A DNA stretch of 45,185 nucleotides from Kribbella pratensis (GCF_004366075.1 NZ_SODU01000007.1:1-45185); one strand, 5' to 3'; counted from the first letter of the stretch, positions 15,994 to 25,500 are shown. Made by a program: numbers and translations. The notes: generated from the sequence alone by a model not told the origin.

Positions 15994-17739
15994 GTGGACA
16001 GGGCTTCCAATTCGCAGCAGACCAAGCACGTATTCGTCACCGGTGGCGTGGCATCCAGTCTCGGTAAGGGACTGACGGCGTCCAGCCTCGGCAGTCTGCT
16101 GACGGCTCGGGGCATCCGCGTCACGATGCAGAAGCTGGATCCGTATCTCAACGTGGATCCCGGCACCATGAACCCGTTCCAGCACGGCGAGGTGTTCGTC
16201 ACCAACGACGGCGCCGAGACCGACCTGGACATCGGCCACTACGAGCGTTTCCTCGACCGGGACCTCTCCCAGGTCGCGAACGTGACCACCGGCCAGATCT
16301 ACTCGAGCGTGATCGCCAAGGAGCGCCGCGGCGAGTACCTGGGCGACACGGTCCAGGTGATCCCGCACATCACCAACGAGATCAAGGAACGGATGCTCGC
16401 GATGGCGGGCCCCGACGTGGACGTCGTACTGCACGAGATCGGCGGCACTGTGGGCGACATCGAGTCGCTGCCGTTCCTCGAGGCGGCCCGGCAGGTCAGG
16501 CACGACGTCGGGCGCGACAACGTGTTCTTCCTGCACATCTCGCTGGTGCCGTACATGGCGCCCAGCGGTGAGCTGAAGACCAAGCCGACCCAGCACTCGG
16601 TCGCCGCGCTGCGGTCGATCGGTATCCAGCCGGACGCGATCGTGTGCCGCGCCGACCGGCCGATCCCGGACAGCGTGAAGCGCAAGATCTCGCTGATGTG
16701 CGACGTCGACGTCGAAGCGGTCGTGGCCGCGGTGGACGCGCCGTCGATCTACGACATCCCGAAGGTCGTACACGCCGAGGGCCTGGACGCGTACGTCGTC
16801 CGTCGGCTGAACCTGCAGTTCCGCGACGTGGACTGGACCCGGTGGGACGAGCTCCTCCGGGTCGTGCACCACCCGAAGGACGAGGTCACGGTCGCGCTGG
16901 TCGGCAAGTACATCGACCTGCCGGACGCGTACCTGTCGGTCGCCGAGGCGCTGCGTGCGGGCGGGTTCGACAACGACGCCCGGGTGAACCTGCGCTGGAT
17001 CGCCTCCGACGAGTGCGCCACGCCCGAGGCCGCAGCCCGGCTGCTCGGCGACGTCGACGCGGTCTGCATCCCGGGCGGGTTCGGGGTGCGCGGGATCGAG
17101 GGCAAGATCGGCGCGATCCGGTACGCCCGTGAGCAGGGCATCCCGATCCTCGGGCTGTGCCTCGGCCTGCAGTGCATGGTGATCGAGGTGGCGCGTGACC
17201 TCGCCGGTCTCGACCAGGCGAACTCCAGCGAGTTCGACCCGGATGCGGAGCAGCCGGTGATCGCGACGATGGAGGAGCAGAAGCACATCGTCGACGGCTC
17301 CGGCGATCTGGGCGGCACGATGCGCCTCGGTCTGTACCCGGCGAACCTGGCCGACGGCTCGATCGTCCGCTCGCTGTACGGCGCCCCGTCGGTGCAGGAG
17401 CGGCACCGGCACCGCTACGAGGTCAACAACGCGTACCGGGACAAGCTGGAGACCGCCGGGCTGGTGTTCAGCGGCCTGTCCCCGGACAACGAGCTGGTCG
17501 AGTTCATCGAGCTGGACCGCTCCGTGCACCCGTACTTCGTGGCCACGCAGGCGCACCCGGAGCTGCGGTCGCGGCCGACCAAGCCGCACCCGCTCTTCTC
17601 CGGGCTGGTTGCGGCCGCCATCGAGCGGCAGCGCGAGTCCCGGCTCCCGGTCGAGGACCCGAAGCCGGTGGCCAAGAAGGCCGGTACTGAGAAGTCCGGT
17701 GCAGAGAAGGCCAAGGTCGAGACGGTCAAGGCGCGATGA
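15994..17739 (+). CDS. pyrG: CTP synthase
   Basis: A 581-residue CTP synthase, making CTP from UTP, ATP and glutamine. The amidoligase domain begins with FVTGGVASSLGKGLTASSLG near residue 15. The class I glutaminase domain starts near residue 295, with the nucleophile Cys in ILGLCLGLQCMV and the His/Glu pair in QAHPELRSRP near residue 522. The last 30 residues are a Lys/Ala/Glu-rich tail not needed for catalysis. The start GTG 15994 has TAGGCT eight bases upstream and no Shine-Dalgarno, so translation is probably leaderless. Its stop overlaps the start of the nudix gene (ATGA). Confidence 0.97.
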   Translation: MDRASNSQQTKHVFVTGGVASSLGKGLTASSLGSLLTARGIRVTMQKLDPYLNVDPGTMNPFQHGEVFVTNDGAETDLDIGHYERFLDRDLSQVANVTTGQIYSSVIAKERRGEYLGDTVQVIPHITNEIKERMLAMAGPDVDVVLHEIGGTVGDIESLPFLEAARQVRHDVGRDNVFFLHISLVPYMAPSGELKTKPTQHSVAALRSIGIQPDAIVCRADRPIPDSVKRKISLMCDVDVEAVVAAVDAPSIYDIPKVVHAEGLDAYVVRRLNLQFRDVDWTRWDELLRVVHHPKDEVTVALVGKYIDLPDAYLSVAEALRAGGFDNDARVNLRWIASDECATPEAAARLLGDVDAVCIPGGFGVRGIEGKIGAIRYAREQGIPILGLCLGLQCMVIEVARDLAGLDQANSSEFDPDAEQPVIATMEEQKHIVDGSGDLGGTMRLGLYPANLADGSIVRSLYGAPSVQERHRHRYEVNNAYRDKLETAGLVFSGLSPDNELVEFIELDRSVHPYFVATQAHPELRSRPTKPHPLFSGLVAAAIERQRESRLPVEDPKPVAKKAGTEKSGAEKAKVETVKAR

Positions 17740-18386
17740 CCGACTACCCGGAGCTCCGGTTCGGCGCCGGGCTGACGGATCGGCCCGAGCGCTGGCCGGT
17801 CTCCGCCTCGGAGACCGTGCACGAGACCGGCCGGGTGATCTCGGTACGCCGGGACACCATCGAACCGCCTGTCGGTGAGCAGTTCACGCGGGACGTCGTC
17901 GTACATCCCGGAGCTGTCGGCGTGGTCGCGCTCGACGAGAACAACCGGATGCTGCTCGTGCGTCAGTACCGGCACCCGGTCGGCTACAAGCTGCTCGAGG
18001 CGCCGGCCGGGCTGCTCGACGTCCAGGGGGAGCAGTACCGCCTGGGCGCCGAGCGTGAGCTGTGGGAGGAGACCGCGACCAAGGCCGCCGACTGGCGGAT
18101 CCTCGTCGACGCGTTCACCTCACCCGGCCTGACGAACGAGGCGGTCCGGATCTTCCTGGCCCGCGACCTGTCACCGGCGCCGGAGTCGTTCGCGAGGGTG
18201 CACGAGGAAGCCGACATGGAAACCGTCTGGGCCCCTCTCGTCGACGTTGTCGGCGCCGCCCTCGCCGGCCACCTCCAGAACCCCATCCTCATCATGGGCG
18301 CCCTCGCCGCCTGGACCGCCCTCAACGGCCCCGGCTTCGAAACCCTCCGCCCGGCCGACGCCTCGTGGCCGGCGAAGGATCGCTGA
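17736..18386 (+). CDS. Nudix hydrolase, ADP-ribose pyrophosphatase type
   Basis: A 216-residue nudix protein. The nudix box is at about residues 85-112: APAGLLDVQGEQYRLGAERE followed by LWEET, with the REUXEE core intact and one extra residue between the leading Gly and Glu compared with the textbook spacing. The layout resembles ADP-ribose/NDP-sugar pyrophosphatases such as M. tuberculosis Rv1700. It is translationally coupled to pyrG by an ATGA overlap, the same pairing as in mycobacteria. The expected reaction is ADP-ribose to AMP and ribose 5-phosphate. Confidence 0.88.
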   Translation: MTDYPELRFGAGLTDRPERWPVSASETVHETGRVISVRRDTIEPPVGEQFTRDVVVHPGAVGVVALDENNRMLLVRQYRHPVGYKLLEAPAGLLDVQGEQYRLGAERELWEETATKAADWRILVDAFTSPGLTNEAVRIFLARDLSPAPESFARVHEEADMETVWAPLVDVVGAALAGHLQNPILIMGALAAWTALNGPGFETLRPADASWPAKDR

Positions 18387-18438
18387 CCTGTTGAGACATC
18401 GTTACCCGCCCCCCGTGGAGAGTGGCCTGCCTGCTCGC

Positions 18439-18444
18439 TAGCGT
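18439..18444 (+). promoter_or_regulatory. candidate -10 box (TAGCGT) before the 18484 gene
   Basis: TAGCGT fits TANNNT and ends 7 bases before an ATG at 18452 that opens an 11-codon frame. RNA start would fall at that ATG. The spacing equals that of the other leaderless promoters in this window. A -35 is not evident. Confidence 0.35.
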
Positions 18445-18451
18445 CGCTGAG

Positions 18452-18487
18452 ATGACCGACGGCGAGCGGACGGAGACCGGTTCATGA
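18452..18487 (+). CDS. possible 11-codon leader peptide, coupled to the next gene
   Basis: The frame codes for MTDGERTETGS and ends in TGA that overlaps the ATG of the following gene (ATGA). Its own ATG lies 7 bases after a TAGCGT -10 box. It has no cluster of one amino acid, so it does not look like an attenuator. It may be a leaderless initiation device that feeds ribosomes to the main gene, or a chance frame. Too short for statistics. Confidence 0.2.
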   Translation: MTDGERTETGS

Positions 18488-19401
18488 GCACGTGGCAGCC
18501 ATCGCCCGGTGCGAAGAGAATCCTCGACAAGCTCGTGGTGAATGTCATCGACGGTGGCGAAGTGATGATCCATCACAACACGGCCGCTGTGTCGTTCGAC
18601 CCGTCGGCCGGTCCTGTGGGGGCAGCGCGAGACGACGGCTCGATGGTGTTCGACGACGCGGTCGGTCGTGCCTTCGAGACAGCCGCGGAGCGACCTCACT
18701 CGCTCACGACCGACGAGGTGACCGAGCTCAGGCACGCGATCCGGGCTGTCACCTTCACGGCGCTGGACAAGCGCCTCGAGGACCGTGCGACCGAAGCGGG
18801 CAGACCCCTCCAGATGCGACTTGATGCCGGCAACGCAGCGGATCGGTTCCTGAACGACGGGCTGCGGCACGCGGACTGGGCCATCAACGGCGACCGGATC
18901 TGCTACCGGCTCAATCCCGAGCTCGGCACGAGCCTTCGGCAGGTCCCGACGGATGAGCCTGAGCGTCCGGTCGCCCGGGACGCGGCGCTGGCGCTCGCCG
19001 CTCAGTACGCGCGGGCGCACGGTGACTGGCCCGACAACGCGGTCAGGAGCTTGCTCAAGGTGCCGCGGGAGCAGGTCTTCGAAAGTGTTGTGGACGCGAA
19101 ACTGGCAGCGCACCTGCGGGAGAACTTCGAGCCGGCGCGGGACGCGTTGGCGGATCTGCGCGCGCGATTGACCGACGACATCCGCACCGAGTTCCAGCAA
19201 CTCTCCCAGGAACCGCATCTCGAGACGTCCGAGGTCCAGAGGCGAGTGGCCGCGGTGTGCGAGCGCGTCGACGACTCGGCCCGGACCGTGAAGGAAACCC
19301 TCAACGCGGTGGCAGCGCAGCAATCCGGCCGGCCATCGGCCACCGGAGCGCGCAAATCCGCGGCAGAGCGGCCGCACAAGTGGACCAGTTTCGGTCGCTG
19401 A
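18484..19401 (+). CDS. Hypothetical soluble protein with helical C-terminal half
   Basis: A 305-residue protein that I do not recognise. It has no signal peptide or membrane helix. Residues 1-60 look alpha/beta (KLVVNVIDGGEVMIHHNTAAVSF), residues 60-140 are mixed helical, and residues about 200-290 are long charged helices (ENFEPARDALADLRARLTDD, SEVQRRVAAVCERVDDSART) that could form a coiled coil. The C-terminus is basic and probably flexible. ATG 18484 has ACGGAG eight bases upstream. It stands alone between the pyrG-nudix pair and a mannosidase gene, with normal local base composition. No function can be proposed. Confidence 0.7.
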   Translation: MSTWQPSPGAKRILDKLVVNVIDGGEVMIHHNTAAVSFDPSAGPVGAARDDGSMVFDDAVGRAFETAAERPHSLTTDEVTELRHAIRAVTFTALDKRLEDRATEAGRPLQMRLDAGNAADRFLNDGLRHADWAINGDRICYRLNPELGTSLRQVPTDEPERPVARDAALALAAQYARAHGDWPDNAVRSLLKVPREQVFESVVDAKLAAHLRENFEPARDALADLRARLTDDIRTEFQQLSQEPHLETSEVQRRVAAVCERVDDSARTVKETLNAVAAQQSGRPSATGARKSAAERPHKWTSFGR

Positions 19402-19449
19402 CCCGGGAGCCGGGGACGTAATCGGCGGTTCCGGAACTACGCGGAGGGG

Positions 19450-19479
19450 TTGACCGGCTGCGGTCGGTGCGGGTATTTG
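19450..19479 (+). promoter_or_regulatory. candidate promoter for the GH92 gene
   Basis: TTGACC and TATTTG are separated by 18 bases, about 45 bases before the ATG at 19523. The -35 is a good match and the -10 a moderate one. A short palindrome, GTTCCGGAAC, lies just upstream near 19426. Confidence 0.35.
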
Positions 19480-19522
19480 TTGCTGACAACGATGTCACCC
19501 ATCCTTGAAGGTTGGTCCGCCC

Positions 19523-22500
19523 ATGCGTCGTTCTGGTGTGTTTCGGCCTGCGCGTTTGCTGCTTGCCGGCGCTGTGCTCGTGGCTCTCGCTCCGCAAGCT
19601 CATGCCGTGCCCACGCCGGCGCCGCCCGGCTCCAGCGATCATCCGACGACGGCGACGCCGCCTGATCCGCTGGTTGCTGGTCTGCGCACGCCGGAGGCAG
19701 TCGGGAGTAGCCGGATCACCAGTAGTTCCTTGGATCCGACTGAGCAGGTGGATCCGTTGGTGGGTACGTCGAATGCGGGGAACGTGTTTCCGGGGGCCGT
19801 TGTGCCGTTCGGGATGTTCTCGTTCAGTCCGGAGACGAGCCGGGGGAATGCTTACCGGACTGCTGCTCCGGGCGGGTACTTGTACTCGGCGAGCAAGATT
19901 CGTGGGTCAGCCTGACGCATATGAGCGGCACCGGGTGTGCGGGTGGATCGGGAGACATCCCGATCTTCCCGTTGGCGGGTGAGGTGACGAGTTCGCCGCA
20001 GAGTGATGCGAAGGACGAGCTCTACGCGTCGACGTACAGCCATGCGAACGAGGTCGCGAAGCCGGGGTACTACAAAGTCGGTCTGGACTCCGGCGTGACC
20101 GCGGAGTTGAGTGCGACCACACGGACCGGGTCGGCGGCGTTCACGTTCCCGGCGGACAAGGCCAAGACGTTGATGTTCCGTACGTCGAACTCCGAGGTCG
20201 GGTCCAGTGACGCGCAGGTCGGCATCGACGCGGCCCGTCGCACGGTCAGCGGGTCGGTGACGAGCGGGAACTTCTGCGGCTACCTGGCCGGCGTCGGGCA
20301 GCGCAGCTACTACACGCTGCACTTCGTCGCCGAGTTCGACCAGCCTTTCACGAACCAGGGCACCTGGACCGACACCACGGTGACTCCGGGCAGCACGAGC
20401 GCTCGCGGCGGTACGACGTACGGCGCCGATGGGTGGATGCCGCCGAACAAGGGATCCGGCGGGTACGTCGGGTTCGACAGCGACAAGGTGACGATGCGGA
20501 TCGGCATCTCCTACGTGAGCACCGCCAACGCGCTGGCGAACCTGCGCGCCGAGAACCCGCGCGGTACGTCGGTCGCCGTCACGGCCGCGAAAGCCAAGCA
20601 GACGTGGCGAAAGCAGCTCCACCGGATCGAGATCACCGGCGGTACGACGGACCAGCGCACCACGTTCTACACCGCGCTGTACCACGCCCAGCTGCACCCG
20701 AACGTGTTCAGCGACGTCAACCGTCAGTACTGGGGTTTCGACCAGAAACCGCACTACCTCGCGCGCGGGCAGCAGGCGCAGTACGCGACGTTCTCCGGTT
20801 GGGACGTCTACCGGTCGCAGCTGCAACTAGTTACATTGCTCGAGCCCGAGCGCGCCGGAGACATCGCGCAGTCGTTGTTGAACCAGGCCACGCAGAACGA
20901 CGGCATCTGGGACCGATGGACGCACGCGTCCGGCAGTACGGCGGTGATGACCGGCGACCCGTCCGCACCAGCTGTGGCCGGCATCTACGCGTTCGGTGGT
21001 ACGAACTTCGACGCCCGCGGCGCACTGCGCTCGCTGGTGAAGGCAGCGACCGTGCCGACCGCGAAGGACCTCAGCTCGGCCGGCAAGCCGGTCATGTCGA
21101 TCGGGCAGCGCCCGTCGCTGGACAAGTACCTGGCGCTGCATTACATCCCCACGAAGTCCAACGCCTGGGGTGGTGCGGTCGAGACGCTCGAGGACGTGAC
21201 TGACGACTTCGCCTTGGCTCAGCTCGCGCTCCGGCTGGCTCAGGGGACCGGCGACACGTCGACGTACGAGAAGTTCCTCACCAGGTCGCAGTACTGGCAG
21301 AACGTGTTCAACCCGGCCAACGGCGGCTTCATCCAGAACCGGGACGACAACGGCGCTTGGCCGGCTTTCACGCCGTCGACGTACGACGGGTTCGCCGAGG
21401 GGAGCAGTGCGCAGTACAGCTGGATGGTGCCGCACAACCGGGCCGGTCTGGTCGACGCGATGGGCGGTACGGACGCCGTGAACCAGCGGCTGGATGCGTT
21501 CTTCAAGAACCCGGACGGGACCTGGGCGCTGACCGGTGCGGGCGAACTGCATGCCGAGATGGACAACGAGCCGTCGATCAACACGCCCTGGATCTACAAC
21601 TACACCGGCCGCCCGTACCAGACGCAGGAGACGTTGCGGCAGGCAATGAACCAGCTGTGGAACACCAGCACCGGTGGGATCCCGGGGAACGACGATCTCG
21701 GGGCGATGTCGTCCTGGTACGTGTGGACCGCACTGGGCCTCTACCCGGACGTACCGAGCCGTGCGGAGCTCCAGGTCGCGGCACCCCTGTTCCCGCGGGC
21801 GGTGATCCACCGGGACGGCAAGACCATCCGGATCAACGCTCCGGGTGCGGATGCGCAGTACGTGCAGTCGTTGAAGGTGAACGGGAAGACCTCGACCAAG
21901 CCGTGGCTTCCGGAGTCGTTCGTGCAGCGTGGTGGGACGCTGGACTTCACACTCGGTATGACGCCCAACAAGACCTGGGGTGCGAAGGACGCACCGCCGT
22001 CCTGGCGGACCGGCGAGATCCCGTTCCAGACCTCTACCGACACCAGCCGCGTGGTAATCGCGCCTGGCACTACTAGTGCACCCGTAGCGCTGCAGGCTCA
22101 CCGGCTGAGCGGTACGGCGCAGGATGTCAGCTACACGTTGAAAACACCTGCTGGTCTCACAGCGACACCTACTACCGGCACGTTCCACGTCGACAAGGTC
22201 GGTAGCGCGTCAGTGACGATCACGGCCGCCGCTGGTACGCCGGACGGCCGCTACCCCGTCACAGTGGAGATGAAGGCGGCTGACGGAACCGCCTTGCCAC
22301 AGGTCGGTTTCACTGTGGTCGTGGGGCAACCGAACTCGTTCTTCGTACTACGTGAAGGCGTGGGCATCTCTGATGACAGCAGCGACCACACCGAGGCGGA
22401 CTACGACGGCGGCGGCGTCAGCTACTCACGTCAGGCGCTGGCCGCAGCCGGTCTGACCGCAGGCGGCACAGGGACGGTCCAGGGCCTGAGCTTCACGTGG

Positions 22501-22899
22501 CCCGACGTACCCGCCGGCGACCCGGACAATGTGCCGGCCGACGGACAGCTGCTCAACCTGAACCTGCCCGCCGGTACGACGAAGCTGTCCTTCATCGGCA
22601 GCGCGGTCAACGGCAATCAGCAGACGACCGCGACGCTCAACTACGCGGACGGTACGACGTCGCAGATCGACCTGTCCTTCAGCGACTGGACCCTGGGCGG
22701 TGGCGGCGACACCCTCCACTACGGCAACGTGATCGTCGCAACCACGCCGTACCGCAACGAGTCCGGCGGCGGAAAGGACAACGTCACCACGCACATCTTC
22801 GCCACGGCACCTGTGACGTTGACGCAGACCCCGGTCAGCATCACGCTGCCCGAGAATCGTGACCTAAGACTCTTCACCGTTGCGGGAGGGAATTCTTGA
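19523..22899 (+). pseudogene. Secreted GH92 alpha-mannosidase, split by a 1-nt frameshift
   Basis: Two consecutive frames together code for one secreted family-92 alpha-1,2-mannosidase of about 1125 residues. The first (19523-19915) has a signal peptide cleaved near AHA-V and the family start DPLVGTSNAGNVFPGAVVPF. It ends in KIRGSA-stop. The second (from about 19909, first ATG 19921, to 22899) resumes the same protein with SLTHMSGTGCAGGSGDIPI. One missing T near 19907 would restore GFSLTHMSG. The catalytic domain keeps AEMDNEPSINTPWIYN and GNDDLGAMSSWYVWTALG, which hold the family's acid and base. An Ig-like domain (about 700-780) and a C-terminal beta-sandwich (YSRQALAAAGL) follow. GH92 enzymes are calcium-dependent exo-mannosidases acting on fungal mannan or N-glycans. 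Only a sequencing error or a very recent mutation would leave the rest so well preserved. Confidence 0.85.
19901..19912 (+). other. Frameshift site in the GH92 gene
   Basis: Upstream codons read CGT GGG TCA GCC TGA. The downstream frame reads AGC CTG ACG CAT ATG. Adding one T to give GGG TTC AGC joins the frames and yields the family-typical sequence. No slippery heptamer or following pseudoknot-like stem is visible, so programmed shifting is unlikely. Confidence 0.85.
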
Positions 22900-23627
22900 T
22901 GAGGAAAACCATCGTGATAGCAGCGCTGACAGTGCTGACAGGGGCCAGTCTGCTGGTCGCCACAGCACCGGCCGACGCTGCCGGTACGCCGGGGAGCACC
23001 AAAGGACCATGCGGCTACACGGTGACGCCCGACGAGCCGCCTGCCCGTCCGGTGTCGCTACCGCCCGACCCGGAACCCACACCGGACAAGGGGATCGTCA
23101 AGGTCGTCGTCGCGACCAGCCAGGGACCGATGCTGCTGTCGCTGGACCGCGCGAAGGCGCCGTGCACGGTGCAGAGCTTTCTGCACCTGGCGAAGAGCCG
23201 GTTCTACGACTTCACCACCTGCCACCGGCTCACGCTGTACCCGACGCTGAAGGTGCTGCAGTGCGGTGACCCGAGCGGTACTGGCGAGGGCGGGCCGGGC
23301 TACTCGTACAAGGACGAGCTGCCCACCGACCTGCCGAACTGGCCGGACGACCCGACCGGGACGCGGAAGGTGTACGCCCGCGCCACGCTGGCGATGGCGA
23401 ACGCCGGCCCGAACACCAACGGGTCGCAGTACTTCCTGGTCTTCGGGGACTCGCGGCTGCGGCCGGACTACACCGTTTTCGGTTCGGTCGACCGCCTCGG
23501 GCTCGCCACACTCGACCGGGTGGCGGCCGGCGGGATCGCACCGACGCCCGACGACCCGGCACCGGTCGACGGCCCGCCGGTGCGCAGGACCGACATCATC
23601 GTCGCGCGGTCACTCGGCTCCCGCTGA
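22899..23627 (+). CDS. Secreted cyclophilin-type peptidyl-prolyl isomerase
   Basis: A 242-residue cyclophilin. Residues 1-28 are a signal peptide (hydrophobic core VIAALTVLTGASLLVATAPA, cut after ADA). A Pro-rich linker of about 35 residues precedes the isomerase domain. Family segments visible are APCTVQSFLHLA, FYDFTTCHRLT, and LAMANAGPNTNGSQYFLVFGD near residue 170, which carries the active-site core. The catalytic Arg position (usually FHRI) is CHRL here. The ATG overlaps the GH92 stop by one base and has a strong GGGAGGG ribosome site, so it is co-transcribed with the mannosidase. It probably assists folding of exported proteins. It overlaps the convergent HIT gene by 18 bases. Confidence 0.9.
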   Translation: MRKTIVIAALTVLTGASLLVATAPADAAGTPGSTKGPCGYTVTPDEPPARPVSLPPDPEPTPDKGIVKVVVATSQGPMLLSLDRAKAPCTVQSFLHLAKSRFYDFTTCHRLTLYPTLKVLQCGDPSGTGEGGPGYSYKDELPTDLPNWPDDPTGTRKVYARATLAMANAGPNTNGSQYFLVFGDSRLRPDYTVFGSVDRLGLATLDRVAAGGIAPTPDDPAPVDGPPVRRTDIIVARSLGSR

Positions 23628-24218
23628 ACCCACGGCCTCGCCGCCGTCCTCCGCGAGGGCGGCGGCGACCAGCCGGCTGTTCGCGGTGAATTCGCCGGCG
23701 GGGATCTTCGGGAGCATGTCGTCCCAGGCGGCGATCATCGCGCCGCGGAGTTGCATCATGCCGAGGGGGCGGGCGAGGAACCACAGGTGGAAGTGCTCGC
23801 TGCCGTCACCCCAGCGGCTGAAATGCGTCCGGCCGACGCTGTCGATGCTCTGGATCGCTTTCGCCACGCGCTGGATCATCGAGCCGAGGGTGGCGGTCAG
23901 CTCCGGAGGCAGATTGTCGAGGCGGTAGTGCTCGTGCGGCTCCAGGAGCGCGACCAGCGGCAGGCCGGTAGGCTCGAACACCTTCAGCGCCCACTGGTCG
24001 TCGCGCCAGATCACGGACCGGTCCGGATCCGCACATTTCAGGCACGGCGGGCCGCCGTCCTCGCCGCGTCGCGGTGGTTCGGGCAGCACGGGATCGGCCA
24101 GCGGCACGACCTGGAGGTCGCCTTCGAACGGGAAGAACGGTTCGCCGAGCAACGGTTCGGCCGACACGCGTTCGCCGTACGGAAGCCGCCGGTGGTAGTC
24201 GGAGGGCAGATCGGTCAT
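23610..24218 (-). CDS. HIT/GalT-like protein
   Basis: A 202-residue soluble protein of the histidine-triad superfamily. The core is near residue 150: SEHFHLWFLARP, a His-x-His motif with the third His of a classic triad absent. LLEPHEHYRLDNLPPE near residue 105 and a CLKC pair near residue 65 are other fixed-looking features; the Cys pair could bind zinc. HIT proteins hydrolyse or transfer nucleotides, but the substrate here is unknown. I chose the ATG at 24218, whose codon overlaps an unused ATG on the other strand. It is divergent from the cupin gene, and its 3' end overlaps the cyclophilin gene. Confidence 0.72.
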   Translation of the reverse strand: MTDLPSDYHRRLPYGERVSAEPLLGEPFFPFEGDLQVVPLADPVLPEPPRRGEDGGPPCLKCADPDRSVIWRDDQWALKVFEPTGLPLVALLEPHEHYRLDNLPPELTATLGSMIQRVAKAIQSIDSVGRTHFSRWGDGSEHFHLWFLARPLGMMQLRGAMIAAWDDMLPKIPAGEFTANSRLVAAALAEDGGEAVGSAGAE

Positions 24219-24246
24219 GGACCGCACTCTGCCGGAGAATCGGGGC

Positions 24247-24666
24247 ATGGAACAGAGTCGGATTGTTGCGGCGGAACTCGCCACGCTGCTGGATCTCGAA
24301 CCGCACCCGGAGGGCGGGTGGTACCGGCAGACGTGGCGCTCGCCGGTCGAGTTCGAGCCAGCGGGGTATGACGGAACTCGTGCCAGCGCGACCGCCATCT
24401 ACTTCCTACTCGCACCGGGGGAGGAGTCGCGATCGCACCGGGTGCGGTCGACGGAGCTCTGGCTGTGGCACTCGGGCGGGCCGTTGACGTTGGAGTACGA
24501 CGATCAGACGGTCATCCTCGGTCCGGACGTGCGTGCCGGGCAGCGCCCGCAGGTGGTGATACCTGCGGGCGCGTGGCAGGCGGCCCGGCCCGTGGGTGAC
24601 GAGGCGGTGCTGGTGTCGTGCATCGTGTCACCGGGCTTCGACTTCGCCGACTTCACGATGCGTTAG
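24247..24666 (+). CDS. Cupin_5 (DUF985) family protein
   Basis: A 139-residue single-domain cupin of the DUF985 type. The typical N-terminal LEPHPEGGWYRQTW is near residue 20, then AIYFLLAPGEESRSHRV, TELWLWHSGGPL and VVIPAGAWQAARP. The conserved His/Glu positions of the barrel are present. The biochemical role of the family is unsettled; sugar epimerase-like or metal-binding functions have been suggested. ATG 24247 has GGAG nine bases upstream; an in-frame ATG at 24217 would overlap the divergent HIT start and is less likely. It converges with the next membrane protein gene, 9 bases between stops. Confidence 0.85.
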   Translation: MEQSRIVAAELATLLDLEPHPEGGWYRQTWRSPVEFEPAGYDGTRASATAIYFLLAPGEESRSHRVRSTELWLWHSGGPLTLEYDDQTVILGPDVRAGQRPQVVIPAGAWQAARPVGDEAVLVSCIVSPGFDFADFTMR

Positions 24667-24675
24667 ACCCTGGCT

Positions 24676-25371
24676 CTACATCTGCGGGACGATGCCCTCG
24701 CCTGCTGTGACCTCCGGGAGGTGTTCGCGGACCATGTAGCCGCCGGCGCAGGCGATCCACACAGCGGAGAGCAGCAACGGGATGCCGGTCATCAGGAAGC
24801 CGCCGGCAACGAACGCGCCGTCGGAGGCGAACACACCGAACGAACCGGCGAACGACACCACGGCTGCCAGCAGCGCCAGATACCCGAGCCAGTTCGGCAT
24901 CAGGTGCGTCCGCATCACACCCAGGCCGGCCGCGGCCAACGGCAGCGCCGCGGCGAAGCCGATCATCGTGGTCATCACCGAGGTGGTCTCGTACATCGCC
25001 ATCGTCACCCCGGCGTCGCGGCCGTCGATACCGAAAGCGGTCGCACCGGTGAGCGCGGCGTTCACGAAGATCGCACCACCCACCAGCACCGAACCGGCGA
25101 GCAGTGCCAGGTGCACGTCACTGCGCTCGTCGCGCTCACGCATCGCCTCGGCGAAGGCGGACGCGAACCAGATCACCAACCCGCCCGCTGCGGCCCACAT
25201 CAGCGCGCTGGCCAGGATCATGCCGCGGTTGTCGCTCAGCCACGCCGTGATCGTGGTCTGGGAGTCGTCGACGGTCGGTGGATTGCCGGGCAGGAACCTG
25301 CCCAGGAGTGCCAGGACGACGAAGGCCAACCCGGCGAAGCCGCCCCAACGCAACTCGTGTCGCTCAGTCAT
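24676..25371 (-). CDS. Six-helix membrane protein of unknown function
   Basis: A 231-residue protein with about six membrane segments (for example GFAGLAFVVLALLGRFL, LASALMWAAAGGLVIWF, LLAGSVLVGGAIFVNAAL, IGFAAALPLAAAGLGVM, LALLAAVVSFAGSFGVF, GIPLLLSAVWIACAGGYM). The pattern resembles DUF4386-like membrane proteins, but I am not certain. It has no catalytic motif. The ATG at 25371 has GGAGGTGT eight bases upstream on the minus strand. A 7-7-7 inverted repeat lies 20 bases upstream of the start and is probably its operator. It stands alone. Confidence 0.7.
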   Translation of the reverse strand: MTERHELRWGGFAGLAFVVLALLGRFLPGNPPTVDDSQTTITAWLSDNRGMILASALMWAAAGGLVIWFASAFAEAMRERDERSDVHLALLAGSVLVGGAIFVNAALTGATAFGIDGRDAGVTMAMYETTSVMTTMIGFAAALPLAAAGLGVMRTHLMPNWLGYLALLAAVVSFAGSFGVFASDGAFVAGGFLMTGIPLLLSAVWIACAGGYMVREHLPEVTAGEGIVPQM

Positions 25372-25391
25372 GGGGAAACACCTCCAGTGTG

Positions 25392-25412
25392 CGCACCACG
25401 AAATATGGTGCG
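25392..25412. promoter_or_regulatory. 21-bp inverted repeat, likely operator of the membrane gene
   Basis: CGCACCA and TGGTGCG form perfect 7-base arms around an A/T-rich 7-base centre (CGAAATA). It lies between 20 and 41 bases upstream of the minus-strand ATG at 25371, where a promoter would be. The form suits a dimeric TetR- or GntR-type regulator. No regulator gene is adjacent. Confidence 0.5.
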
Positions 25413-25500
25413 TCTACTGCTGATATTCCTCCGCTCCGAGCGGCCGTCAAGAGGGTGCCGTCCGGCGAACAGGCGCGTCGTCGGACGGCAGCGCACACCG

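Noticed and set aside
19901..19920. Programmed -1 frameshift in the GH92 gene
   Set aside because: No X-XXY-YYZ slippery heptamer and no stem-loop at the right distance; GH92 enzymes are not known to use recoding.
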